From Cardiocondyla obscurior (taxonomy: Eukaryota; Arthropoda; Insecta; Hymenoptera; Formicidae), in contig NC_091868.1 in assembly GCF_019399895.1 (NCBI RefSeq), positions 8,185,593 to 8,249,592 on the forward strand: DNA of 64,000 bases. Reading direction: 5' to 3'. The stretch's first letter is position 1, and every line of letters begins with the position of its first letter. Made by a program: the position numbers and the translations under genes. A model generated the notes under the pieces. It was given only the letters and a program-made list of their open reading frames with translations. It was not told where the DNA came from and did not search any database. This document shows positions 14,484-26,366 of the stretch, in pieces.

Positions 14484-17400
14484 TGCGCAGCGGCTCAGAT
14501 TTTATCCCTTCGGTACGGAACAACGACGTTATTTTTGCGAACGCCCGACCGTTCAATAGAGTTATTGTCAGCAGCCGCGAGGACGGCGGAGATGGACTTC
14601 CGTTTTAGATGGCACCGATAGCGCGTACTCGAGCTCATCATAAGCTTAGTGCACGCTGAAGGCACAATGGGTCGGCGGGATTTATGATACGCAGCTGATA
14701 CACCGTGATCCACTTTGGCAAATTGCACGGGATTATTGCGAAACGGATATCGCGGACGCGCCGGAATACACGGAAGAGAACGAAGTCGTCGCGATAACGC
14801 ATGGCCGAGCATTATTCAGAATTATTGATGTTCGAGGGGGAGGAGGAGGGGGCCCCCGTTGCCTCCGTCCGCGACTCGCGCGAGGAAAATGATGTTTACA
14901 CAGCGCCGTGATGTAAAAACTTAAAAGCAAACTTGTCCGAGACGAGTCGACTTCCGAGGTCCCATAATCCACCTCGCGCGCGCATTACCGATGTACCTTC
15001 GCGACTTCTGACATTACGTAACGTGACGCAAAGCAAACTCTCGGATGCCCGTCAGGTGCACTTTGTTATTCAGCGATTCCGTACGGTTCGCAGCGCGTGC
15101 AAACGCGGTGCACACGCACACGCGCGCGCTCAGCCTCGCACGGCCGGTAGCACCGGCAAATACTCTAGTAAAACGTCGCGCGGCATCGTAAGAGCGCTTC
15201 TTGGTAATGCGCAATAACTTTGTTGCGCTCTATCACGGCCCGGAAGCCCCGGATGGTATGCACTCTCCACTTCATCGAGTCGCTTATGCGCCTCTCTGCT
15301 CCGCGAAAGGAAACGCTCGTTTGTAATCCCCGATTCCGAGAGGAGCGCGATATCCTGTCGAGCTAGCTTGCCACCGGCTAACAAATGCGAAAAGTTTAAC
15401 TATCCGTTTCTCGCCCGCCCGTCCCCTCACGCGGCTCGCAACTGTCTCACGGAGATTGCGGCTATTGCAAATTACGCGTTTTGATTAATGGGAACGCGCG
15501 GCTCTCTTACTCGTAGGAAAAATTCACGGCGGCACCTCGGTCGCCGCGCGCCGTATACATGTTAATTTATTCGAGTCGTTCGAGTGATCCGAAGAAAGAT
15601 CTCTCTTTACGCGAGTGTCGGGAGGGATGGACATTTTTTTTTTCGTTCGGAAAATATCAAGTATTGCATAATATCGCGGTCGGCATCAGAGAAATTGAAT
15701 AACGCCGCAAGAATTTCGAAAAATTAGCAGTAACAAATTACTTTCTTGGGTATCAGACGATATCATCGTTCCTGTATACTCCCGTAACTTATTATTAATT
15801 CCCTTCGTCATGACGGAAATGGCATAAGCCGACAGGGACCGCCGGCGAAAGGAACAACCCATTTAGATGTTCCCCGCCGATTCTCCTTCAACTAGCCGTT
15901 CCTCACGATTTCTTAGTTCCTTGGCATAAGTTTCCTCCTCCGCCTCGTCCTCCCACACCCGCCCCCGCTCGCAATCACTATATTTTAGTTCGCGTCCGTT
16001 CGAAAGGCATTGACTCTTCCCTGTGCCGGCAGCCAATGGAGTACCAGGCGGCTTTCCACTCTTCTGGGTTCAGGGCCGGTCAAGGACTCGCGCGCAATGT
16101 TAGCACAACACTAGCGAAGGTTACAAGGCGCGAAGAAAAGGCCTCGGAAAGAGTGTTTGCGATCAAGCCTCGGGTCGCCCTGTCATTTTGCTAACCGACG
16201 AGCTCGACGGTCAATACTTCGCAAAGGTCGTCGCTGACAATAATTACGGTTATTTCTCATTAGACCCCGAATTACCGAGCAGTAAGCAGCTTTATTGGCG
16301 TTCGCCAATATAGACATCGGCGTAATGCTGCGTTCGGGGGGGAAAAATACCCCATCGATATCGCCGCGGATCCTGGAAGGATCCGATTCCGCGGATTATT
16401 CCGGTCACGGTGAATGCGGACAGCGCTTAGTTATTAAACCCGGTCGCTGCAGGTTTCGAATGAGGGTTTCCGTTTTTGCTCGGGACAGAAGCCAGTGATC
16501 ACGAGCAAGCGGTGACCGCGAAGGACGCGGAAGATGAAGGGGAGGGCCCCCCTTTTTATTATTTTTTCCTTGGATCGCGCTCCCTTTGAATCGCGCTCCT
16601 TCTGCTTTCGACGAACGGCGAAGGGCGAACCCTTTCTTTTGACCCGCTGGTCATTTTTTTTTTTTTTCCTCTTTCTGTACACCTTCTGCTCAATTCTTAC
16701 CCCTGCGTTGGCTTTTTTCGCCAGCGCGCGGGACGCGCGATAAAGACTTTAAAGCCCATCACATTCTTATCTGCATTCATTACAATTATCTCCCGCGTGC
16801 TAATCTTCCCGATGACTTCCGCTGTCCCCGTCGTTCTCACATTCTGGCGTTAGTCCCTCGCAGCGCCTCGCTGCACGCAATAAACACCGAAGATCGATTC
16901 ATCGAACACGCGGGGCGACGACCGTTCAACAAGTTTCCTCTCTCTTCCCTTCTCGCTGCGATACCCTCGCGTTTAGCATATCCGTTCTTATCTCACCGCA
17001 TCTGTGAAGTAATATACCCGCGTATCATATATCGGTATAATTATTTTATTTTTCTTCGAAATTTTACTGCTTATCGTTTGCCTAGCGCGCGTCGCGCGAT
17101 TAAATCGAGCGCTCGGTACTTCGCGCGATGAAATTTCGCCCGACCTTCCCCTCGACCGAGGGTAACCCACTCCCTTTCCCGAACCCCGGATAATTGCGCT
17201 GCCGCGTAATTACGCGAGCGATAGAACTAGGTCGTTGCGTTCGTCCTTTTCCCCCGCGTGCCCGCTTCCTCTTTTAAAAACGAAGCACTGTTAACGCGAT
17301 GTTGGCGTTAAAAAATATTAAATACGCGCTCTTCCCGTCACGCCGCACCGAGCTGTTGAACGCCGCTGCAAAAACTGTAATACCTGCGAAGCGTCACCTT

Positions 17401-18074
17401 GAGCGGGCGCATCGTAGCGCGAGTGCAACAGCCGATCCCGCCACGCTCGTTAAGATCGGACGTTACACCATTGTTATAGAACTCCGGGTACACATTTGAT
17501 TCGCTCGATCGTTCGTTACGCGGCCGACGTGCAACGCCGAGGAAGCGGAGCGCCAGAAGAAGTGGCGAGACCCCTTGGTCACGGTTCTGCGATCCGCGAG
17601 ATGCTTTAATTCTCGAATACTTACGCACTCGGCCGCGAGATTCACTCGCGACGTCTCACCCAGTTACACGAATATAATAACGACATATTGCATTCACGGC
17701 GCCTACATATCCGTTTCTTATCAATATAAAATACACCGTCTTTTCGATTTATGGTCGCCTCTTTACCAACGACACCGGTATATTTTAACGACTACATAAA
17801 TTTAAGCGTAGATTCACGTTAATGTTGGTAGATAGGAATGCGAATAAATGTTAGTTCAGCGACTTATTAAAAGTCCGATCTAAATAACGTGCATTTAGAT
17901 TTAAATAATAATGTATCATTCAAAGCGAGTTTACTTACAATTTATGCAGTCGCAATTTAAACCTTTTCAAATTTTTTAAAACATAACGTGGGAAATAGCA
18001 ATAATTAAATCTCGCAATTATATTAAATTCTATTTTGAAATTAAAATTGAATTTAAAATACACGTCAATAATTT

Positions 18075-18215
18075 ACAAAGCCAGTGTTGTAATAATACAA
18101 TTTTTATTTTTTAATTTGCGTGGTTACAGTTATTATAAAAATATTGTTGGTCCCTTTTTCAATTTTTTGTTCATAGTTAAATCATGATTATCCCAATAAT
18201 ATTTTTCTCTGGGTG
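18075..18215 (+). mobile_element. MITE-like element copy B (left end missing)
   Basis: It begins ACAAAGCCAG, continues through the family landmarks TTTGCGTGGTTACAGTTATT, ATAAAAATATT and GGTCCCTTTTT, and ends ATTTTTCTCTGGGTG. It matches copy A at both ends and copies C, D and E in the right half. The AT-rich 80 bases to its left may also belong to it, but no left terminal repeat could be found. Confidence 0.6.
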
Positions 18216-21200
18216 TAATGGGACGTTCGTCGATTACGGCAATTGAATTTACAGCCTTCATCCGCGTTTTGACTGGTTGCATTGGCGTCGGGGAGGTCTC
18301 TTAATTTGCGTACGCAGACTCTTGCATTACCGTGAACTGGTTTGCGAAACGCTTGCGATTAACGCATCATGCTCGCAATCTCTATTTCCGCGTGGCGCGA
18401 GCTCGCGAGGCTGCATCGCCGCGTTTGCTGCGACGATGGCTGTCGGTTTCTTTCTTTTTTTTTCTCTTTTCCCTTCCAAGGATGCCTCCTCTTCCGGGTC
18501 GTTTTCATGCTCGGTTTATGCTACCTACGCGTAACAACGGGTGCGCTCGATCGGCCGTATCCGCTGATGCGCACGCTGCGTACGGCGGAACGACCCCTCT
18601 CGAAAGACGATGGTGGCTGCAGCCGCCGCGATACTGCAGCCGCGATTCTATAAATAGATCCGTTTCTTGGCGGTAGACTTCGTAACTTTGACGAGAGATT
18701 ACTTTTAAACCCGCCGCGGTAAAGCGAGCGACAGATGATCGGGGCGAGGGATGGATAAGGGTTGTAACGTCGCGCGTGAAGATGAGGCAGATCGATGCGG
18801 ACGATGGGCTGATGAAAGGTGAGGAAGACCGGAACGACCGTCACGTTCTTGCGAACCTGGTTATTACGCGGCTGTACGAGATGACCGGTGCATGTCGCAC
18901 GGATTTCTCGGGCGAGTGCGTGCATCATGTGGACGTGGACGCGAGCGGAACACGCGGAATGCGGAGCAATTATCGTCTAGTTCGTCGTGGTGACCTTACG
19001 ATGGGGGGCTACATTTTGCGGGGCGAACGGACGAGCGGAAAAAACGTAGGCAACGCATCGGGGGATTAATAATGAAGCGTTAGATGAAATTGCTACGGAG
19101 GCGGGTTTGCTCGAGCTTCGGAAAGCTTCGATCGGACACGCGCGCTCTCACGCGTTTATCAGGAGACAGCCGGAAAATAATCAATTATTTCCACGCAACC
19201 TGGCAGGGAGATTGTAAACATTTTGCGACGAACCCGCACTTATCCTCGGGAACGTGTGCCGTTGTGCGAAATTAATATTTTTTTTTTTTTTTCTTCCACG
19301 CTGACGCGAGATTAACAAATGAAGAAAGAACGGTAATCACGCGGAACCAATCGAGTCGGCTCTTTCCCGTCACACGCCGGAGTTATTTTCGTCGTCGATG
19401 AGGTGGAGAAGGCGCCGAGCACATAAGACGGGTGTAATTTCTCGCGGCGTAAAATAATTATTTTCCTCGTCCTCCGAATATTTTATCGTTCCTTAACGTA
19501 ACATTTAACACGAGCGGTTTCGACCGTGTGTCGATCGCGGTACGCAATTATTCTTTGCATTAATGTAAATTCGACGCTAAATGAACGTAAATGGTAGCTC
19601 GACCACCGGCCGTGCCGCGAAGGTATATAATTTCAAGCAAGGAGCTAAAGAGCGACACGAGGATCACGACGGCGAAGCGGTGTGTTACCGACGCGACTTT
19701 TGCCGAGCGATTCGCGAGAGAAAAGAGGACTCCGGTGTCTACGGCGGCATCGTAAACGTAATGGCTGCGAACCGTCGGACTGTGAAACTGTTATTCACGA
19801 ATTTGAGCAGGGCGCGAAGGCTTCGATAAGTTTCTGACACCTCGGAATGCAAGCCGAAACAACAATCCTTTCTCTCCGGGTCTCGGGGCCCGACGTAATT
19901 TCCGTGCTAACAAACTTTCCAAACTCCAGCCTGTGCGGCACCCGTGGCCTGTCGGCACACACAATCCCTTACATAACTGTCTTCAGATTTATCTCAAGCT
20001 CAACAGAACCGTTCCCTTTTTTTTTTATGATCTGCACGGTGATTTATAATCGAATGTGTATACACACATGTACGTAACCTAACATAAAACGCTGTTTTTT
20101 TAGTATTTCGGCTTTTCACGGAGCGGCGTATTGATTCTTAATGTAAACAGAGAGACGGTGGATTTATTTCTACGTTGACGGGTCATCCTTTGTTAGCAGA
20201 TCGGTCTCGCTTGTGATGCGGTTAATAGCAGGACGATCTGAATTTACGAGCAGTCGTTGAGCGGCGTATCTGGTGCACCAGAACGCGCATCACTTCGGTT
20301 GTTGGGCACACAAACCGATCGTTAACTGGATATTTATATCGCGAAGAGGTTGTGAATATTACGTCTAATATCAATAACGCAAAGGGTTCAATAAAAAGGA
20401 CAATTTACGAATAAAAAGGAGTGTCGTTTCGCATCGCTTCGCCGCTCCGAGCGACCCGTCCGGACGGATTTGCTCTTAAAAGCGGCCGATTTCATGCTCG
20501 GAACAACTGCGAAAACTGGTACCGATCGACAAAGCGCTCGTCGCTAATACAGCCGTAAAATTATGTCACATATGTCACAATATTGTGATTAAGAATATCC
20601 TCGGGGAAATTTAATCGGAACTGAAGCCTCATTAGCTTCCACGGCGAATGTAGTAATCATCAGATCGTATAGTGCCCGTAAAAGATGCAAGCTCCTCCAC
20701 TCGCCGCGATGAAATCAAACGAAAGAACCCTCGTTAACGTTTCTAAAAAAAATTAACGCTCGCGTGTGCACACGCACGTTGAAAGGCAGATATAGCGACG
20801 GCAGCTAGCGAACGTTGTTTTAGCGTCGTGTGCGTCGAAGTTTCACATGTACCGCATGTATATACCGCGCCGGCCGGTTTGCCGATGACTGATTTCTCCC
20901 CGTTCTCTCATCCCCTGTCTCTGTTGTCTAGGATTACGTACGCTGACCGCTGTCGCCGCAGAAAACGCCATACCTGTCCTTCGATGTACGTGGCGCGTTG
21001 CACAATTTTCCATCTGTAAGTATCGATTAATTCAACGAACGATTATTACGCGTTTGATGAGGATAAATATAGTCTCGTGGTCGTATCGCGGAGCGGCGCG
21101 CTTTGAAAATGTTACTGAAAGTCGCAAAGATAGACTTAAAAAAAAAAAAAAAAATTCTCGCGAACAATATTGCCGACTCGTTACCCCGTTGCCCACAGAA

Positions 21201-22707
21201 TTCTTTTTTTCTAAGAAAGACCCGAGGAGCAAATTGAAGATTCTCGCTTTAATGTCGGTTGTTATACACACGCGAGCATCGTTACCGGCTTCTCGCGCGG
21301 GAATTGTCAAAGGAAAGTCTCCGAGGGAAACGCGAGTTCATCCGCGTTTTCACGGGCGGTCGGCCGTATTCATCCGGGACGCCATTCTAATTACTCAAAC
21401 AGGACGGAAGGCTAATGACGCGGATTTAAGAAGATATCTCACGGGCACGGAGCGCACGGATATCAATTCACTTTTATCCCCCGTGGAGAGGTATCGCGGC
21501 GATGAGTCGGCGAAATAAAAGTAACGCGATGAAACCTCTACAGCCCATGCGTGGCTGATCATTCATAAAAAGAAAGGTAAACGCACCGCCGCGGCTTGAG
21601 AAAGAAGTGAATGGCACTTTCGTCGGAAACAAATCGGGCTACAAGCAGCGACGAGGAGCACGTAGTCGAGATTTAACCGAGGGTTACCGCCAACCTTGGA
21701 CAGCTACCAACGTTGATTATTCAAGGAGCCTCTGTTCCGCCGCCGTCACTAGACTCGTCGTTTGCGACTCCTCCTCTTCTAGCTTAGAAGATCCTGATTG
21801 TCTCTCCTGTTTTGTTCTATCTTAACTTTTTATTTTTTTCTCGTTGGCTTAGGTATAATAGTAGAGGCTGCGCTGACTATGTAACCATTAGAGGCAGGAT
21901 CCCTTTACGGCCGATCCCTTCCTAGTAGTGATTTTCGTATTATTCCCTTTCTCTTCTTCTCGGATATTCGTGCTCGGCTCTCTTCGCTAACGAGTCTTTG
22001 CGGTGATTCTCAACGAAGATCATACCCGAGATGTACTTAAGTGTTGGCAAGGAGTACCGCCGAAAGTCATTTACAAATGATAAAATCTAATTTTTATGCT
22101 TAAAATTGAAAGAGCTAGGCTTTAATATAAATTATTCACGTCCGCTTTCGTTCGGCATGCGTTAATTAAACAGCTGCAATCAGAGCGTTCTTTTCATTTT
22201 TGCGACTGCCGCGACGTATCGCAAAACAAAAAATTTTTGCGGCACAAGCACGAGCGCAAGTTCGTAAAGTAGCCGAATGCCACAGTCAGACACTTGACGA
22301 TTACTCGTCGGGAATACGCTTCGCACGATCGACACCTCGCGGGAGAACGACGCTGAGAAAGACGTAACACGACCGCCTGATCCCTTTCGCCGAAGTAAAT
22401 GCGCGTAACACTTTCGCGCGAGATATTATAGTCGCGTGCAGGTAAACGTGCATCCGCACGGTCGTCTCTAAGGATGCATTTATACAATGAGCTATTAATA
22501 TAGTTTATTGCGCCGGTCGAAGAATCCTGCACGCCACAGCGGCAAGTATCAGAAAGCAAACCTATTCCACGTCTTTATGCAAGCGAGAGAGCAACATTAT
22601 ACGCGATAATCGTCGCGAAAGAAAATTCTCCGCGCGCTATTCCTTTGGAGCTAGCGGCCTGACCCACGACTTCTCGTCCTATACGTTTCTGACACGGATC
22701 TGGCACA

Positions 22708-22740
22708 GATCTTACGCGGATCTTACGCGCGAATCTTGCG
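22708..22740 (+). repeat. Short tandem repeat of an 11-base unit
   Basis: GATCTTACGCG is repeated at 22708-22718 and 22719-22729 and followed by a degenerate third unit, CGAATCTTGCG. It is probably a slippage product. Confidence 0.7.
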
Positions 22741-23446
22741 TGCACGTGGATACACGTATAACGAATAACAAATTCAGGTATTATAAGCGCTCTCGCGGAT
22801 CTTATACAAGGGTAATTTAAGCTACGCTCTGGCGGCCGCGCAGCTCTTTGCCCGTTCGAGTCAAACGCCCCTGCGACAAACTGCGCATTCATTACATCGT
22901 TAACAATAGTGTTATACATCTTTGTACCGTTAAAATATTTACAGCGCGAGCTCGCGAAAACGGTAGTCATAGTTTATTGCATCCCGCAGTTCCGTCGTGA
23001 TTCTACGGCTCTTCTTCGGCATTGTCCGAGTGTACGTGGCGCCAAAGCCGTGCGGAAGTTTTACGATCGTGCAGGCTCGCGAAAATTGTAGTGGACGAGC
23101 CGTAGCCGGGCGTCTTCGCGTCTTCGACGTCGCCAAAACGCGTCATCGATGGTTAAGCCGCTTTATCTTTTTTTTTTTATTTTTTATATTTGTGGAAGGA
23201 AATGCGTATACGCACATCCGAAGGCCGGATCCTTCGAATAATGTGAGACTCACGCTAATTGGTAATACTTACTAAAATTCTGCCACGACTGAGGCAAATG
23301 ATTCGAAGATAAATCCATATTGGTGTTCCCCGCGTCACTTAATAATTTTTTTTTTTTCAAGAAATAAAAGCAAACCTGGAGCGCGCACGTCCCCGCGACA
23401 CGAACGCGGAAACGGGCGCATGCACTTTAGAGCAGGACTAGCAAAC

Positions 23447-23573
23447 CATAAAATTCTACAGTTAGACACCTAACTTGATTTATAGGAACGCCCATTTGCA
23501 TAGTACCACATGGACACCGCCGCTAATGTGCGCGTTAGATCACCGAGCATAAAATTCTACAGTTAGGCACTTA
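23447..23573 (+). repeat. Spaced direct repeat pair, about 26 bases each
   Basis: CATAAAATTCTACAGTTAG followed by a CAC motif occurs at 23447-23472 and again at 23548-23573 with two or three differences, the starts 101 bases apart. The intervening DNA is unique and contains no repeat structure that I see. It may be a local duplication or the remnant ends of a small insertion. Confidence 0.7.
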
Positions 23574-24314
23574 GACTGGCCAACCTCGCTGATTTCGGTT
23601 GTCCGCATGCTCTACGGTTCTCTTCATGCTTGGTGCTTGCGTTGGCGACCGTATAACACGCCCTACGTCGCGCGATCGTCTCGTCAAGTCGACGGTTTGT
23701 CAAAAAAAAATTTACGTGGACCCTAGTCAAATTTATTACTTCCACATTAAGTTAATTTTTAAAATCAACCTTGCGATTAATGACTCAAGTTTAATTGATT
23801 AAAATTTAGTTTTTTTTCTTTTTTTTTCTTTTTTTTATTATTTTAAGAAAATCTTAAAAATGATTGTCGTCATTTATCGCTATTATTATATAACTTTTTT
23901 TTTATTACTTGATTAATTGTACTATTAAAAATCGGTTTTTTAATTATTTATTATTATTATACTTTATTTGTATGCTCGAAACGCGTGGCGATGAGTCAGA
24001 TTTTTCTTTCTTCACGTGTCGGTCGACCGATAATACAATCGAAAAGGCTTTAGACACGGAACGGGCCAGAAAGAGAGGGAAAAACGGTAAAATGTCACTG
24101 TTCCCTAATTACATCGGGTAACTAGCCGGGCCGTAGGAAGAGAGACGACGCATGGAAACATCACGGCTCTGCGGAGGCAGCCGATCCCCCAGGATGGAGG
24201 CTCGGTACCGCTAGATCTGCGGGCCAATCCGCGAACGCTTTTAAGCAGCGTTCTCCAATCGTTCCTTAGTTATAACCGGCAAGTAGCCACGACCACCACT
24301 CGACCCGCTCGGTT

Positions 24315-24320
24315 TATAAA
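24315..24320 (+). promoter_or_regulatory. Candidate TATA box of the PAN-ZP gene
   Basis: TATAAA sits about 33 bases upstream of a possible start near 24348 (context GACAGAG). No perfect arthropod TCAGT initiator is present at the right distance; ACAGTC near 24362 is an alternative but lies too far downstream. The call rests mainly on what follows: an ATG-free stretch ending in a consensus donor at 24679. Assignment to the PAN-ZP gene is inference from strand and from the lack of any other + strand gene in between. Confidence 0.4.
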
Positions 24321-24417
24321 GTCAGGCGGATGCGCTGCCTCGAAGACAGAGCCGTGCCGACAGTCCAGCCTACAGGAGCGTCGTTTTTTTTTTTCTCACG
24401 TCGAGAAGGCAATCGGA

Positions 24418-24442
24418 CAAGTCGCGTGTTCAAGTCGCGTGT
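24418..24442 (+). repeat. Tandem 12-base direct repeat
   Basis: CAAGTCGCGTGT occurs at 24418-24429 and again at 24431-24442, separated by one base, inside the candidate 5' noncoding exon. It may be a slippage duplication or a doubled binding site; the sequence does not decide. Confidence 0.8.
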
Positions 24443-24467
24443 GATCCAGCCTGGTGTCGAAAAATTT

Positions 24468-24508
24468 TGGCGGAGAGATCACTGTCGATTACGTTGATAT
24501 CTCCGCCA
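24468..24508 (+). other. RNA hairpin in the candidate 5' UTR
   Basis: The left arm 24468-24481 (TGGCGGAGAGATCA) pairs with the right arm 24495-24508 (TGATATCTCCGCCA): 14 positions with one mismatch, closing a 13-nt loop. It is one of the longest near-perfect short-range inverted repeats I noticed in the window, and it falls inside the ATG-free stretch. If transcribed it would form a stable stem in the 5' leader. A function in translation or protein binding is inference. Confidence 0.5.
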
Positions 24509-25128
24509 CGCGCTCGAAAGACTTTTCGGACTTGAGTTTGGAGGAAAAAAAAAAAGAGAGAGAAAAAAAAATCTTAATAAATAAAACCGGTACCAGTGGT
24601 TAGAACTATCGAGTGATTAGAGACCGAGGTGAATCTAGGATCTGAGATCGCAGTATCAGTGGATAGCCGGCTGCTAAGGTATGTGGGATTTTAGTGCTAG
24701 CATTGGTGCGAAAAGTGTCGCGCTCGGTCTCGCGCGGAAGGCACGGCCGATGGGGCACCTCCGGCGTGACAAAAAGTGTCAACGGCCAAACGGGTTCGTT
24801 GAGTGCGAGACGTCCGGGAGGATCGCTTAACGATTCCGCGGATCTCGGTCCCGCGAGATATCGACAAGTGATCGCGCGTGGAGAACGTTCAGAAGTTCAC
24901 GGCGAAGGTCTTCCTCGGCGGTGCCTTAGGTGAACGTTCGTCGAGCCGATCGGCCTCGAATTGCGCGATGCAGCGTACCGATAAATCTCGTAGGCAGTGA
25001 GGATCTCATTTTTGCAGTGCTCCGAAAAAAAAAGAAGTTAGGAGGTGGGGAAATACCGATAGGTTTCCGCTCGACGTAAATAAGATCGCTTTATCGCAAA
25101 TTCATTGAAAGTTCATTTATTAATTTTC

Positions 25129-25154
25129 TTTTTTTTTTTTTTTTTTTTTTTTTT
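25129..25154 (+). repeat. Poly-T run of 26 bases
   Basis: An uninterrupted T run following TTAATTTTC. It is one of the longest homopolymers of many in this window. There is no retroposon body beside it, so it is treated as a simple repeat. Confidence 0.9.
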
Positions 25155-26345
25155 GAACGATAGAAATATGAATCTTATCTATATAAAATATATGTTCCCC
25201 GTCGATCGCCGGTACTTCTCGCAGCCGCCATTCCCACGGTGAGAGCTCAGTTCAAAGTCAGGGCCGCAACTGTTGAGCAACCGCTCGATAATAGCATGCA
25301 GTCGTTACAAAAGCGCATATGCCACACGCACCGGGACCAAGTCCTCGTGTCTCTCGGAGATGAGGTGATTAATCCTCTTATATATTACCGAGGCGCGGCC
25401 TACCGCTGGGCTCGTATATGTATCTCAATAATAACGCAACGTTAAAATCTCTTAGCCCGCTCAATAATACGCGCCGTGATCCGCCGATCTCGCACTTACA
25501 TCTCGGAGAAAAGAAGTACTGCTAATTTTTTATTACAGCGTATGTGTATTCTACGTAAGCGCCTACAAGGTATAGTTGCGCGTTGTGGTCGCAGCGTTTC
25601 AAAGGGTTATTGTTACATACCAACGGCTACGTACGGTTTCTTTAAAATGCGAGAGACGGGTGTGCGGAGGCTGCAGCTGAGGGTGCGAAAACGAAACTCA
25701 TTTCTCTTAAGCGGTGTGTGACGCGTACGCGCCGCTCGATTCTCGGTCTCGTTCACGGCGTTGATTTGCTTCGCGCGTTCATGGATTAACCCTGCACTCG
25801 CGTAACGAATGGTAGAGAGCTCGATGCCCGCGAATGGAATAACTCTTCAAGGCCGAAGAGATTATTCTTAGTTGAATGCGAGAAAATGGTCGTCTATAAT
25901 AAAGAATTTAATGTCACCCCGCGATCATTTTTACATTGACCTTTGTATATGACTCGACACTTTAAATAACTGTTCGAACCTTATAGAGAAGTAGAACAAC
26001 ACTTGCCAGTAAAATTCGTGCACAGTTTAGCGGGAAGTAAGCGTCGTTAAAAAGAAAAAAAAACGGAAAAAAAAGAGAAAAAAAAAACGGACGAGATAAG
26101 CGTCCAATTTCGTATATTCGTTATACGTGTCCCGAATATTCATGCTGGTACCTCTGGTTTTTCGTTCATGTACAATCAGTCCAACGACCTGTAACTCGTG
26201 AGTCAGAAGTCAGGAACATATTTGCGAAATCAATATACGTCTTTTTTTCTCTCTCTTTTTTTTTTTTAATAGAAGACAAAACTAGAAATCACGTCTAAAT
26301 ATGCTGTTTAGAATTTTTAAAGCTCGTTGAGAAAGGGAATCGGTA

Positions 26346-26366
26346 TTATCTGAATAATTCAGATAA
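26346..26366. other. 21-base palindrome with paired GATA motifs
   Basis: The arms TTATCTGAAT and ATTCAGATAA are perfect inverted copies around a single A. Each arm contains AGATAA, the core of GATA-factor sites, in opposite orientations. It lies in the AT-rich part of the probable first intron, about 1.7 kb from the candidate 5' exon. Regulatory use is inference. Confidence 0.4.

Larger units (their letters stand above)
14484..24314. other. No gene recognised upstream of the candidate promoter
   Basis: Apart from one element copy at 18075-18215, a small tandem repeat at 22708-22740 and a spaced direct repeat at 23447-23573, I see only CpG-rich unique sequence and homopolymer runs. No open frame longer than about 155 codons exists and none resembles a known protein. 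Part of it could act as upstream regulatory DNA for the candidate promoter at 24315. Confidence 0.55.
24348..24678 (+). other. Candidate 5' noncoding exon of the PAN-ZP gene
   Basis: I find no ATG in this stretch of about 330 nt, although several would be expected by chance, and it ends in CTAAG|GTATGT, a strong 5' splice site. A TATA box precedes it at the expected distance. It contains a 14-bp hairpin (24468-24508), a tandem 12-base repeat (24418-24442) and a purine tract near 24542-24570. It could be spliced to one of the acceptors at 53025-53075, or to an intermediate noncoding exon that I cannot see. It might instead belong to an unrecognised noncoding transcript. Confidence 0.4.

Noticed and set aside
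18648..18657. Perfect-looking TATA box CTATAAATAG
   Set aside because: No initiator 30 bases downstream, no ATG-free leader with a donor after it and no coding exon nearby, so it cannot be told from chance.
20935..21016. Possible small exon between a TAG or GCAG acceptor and a CTGTAAGT donor
   Set aside because: More than one reading frame is open over this short length, there is no domain and nothing to connect it to.
22850..22866. GTTCGAGTC resembling a tRNA B box
   Set aside because: The flanking bases do not pair into a T stem and no acceptor stem or A box is present.
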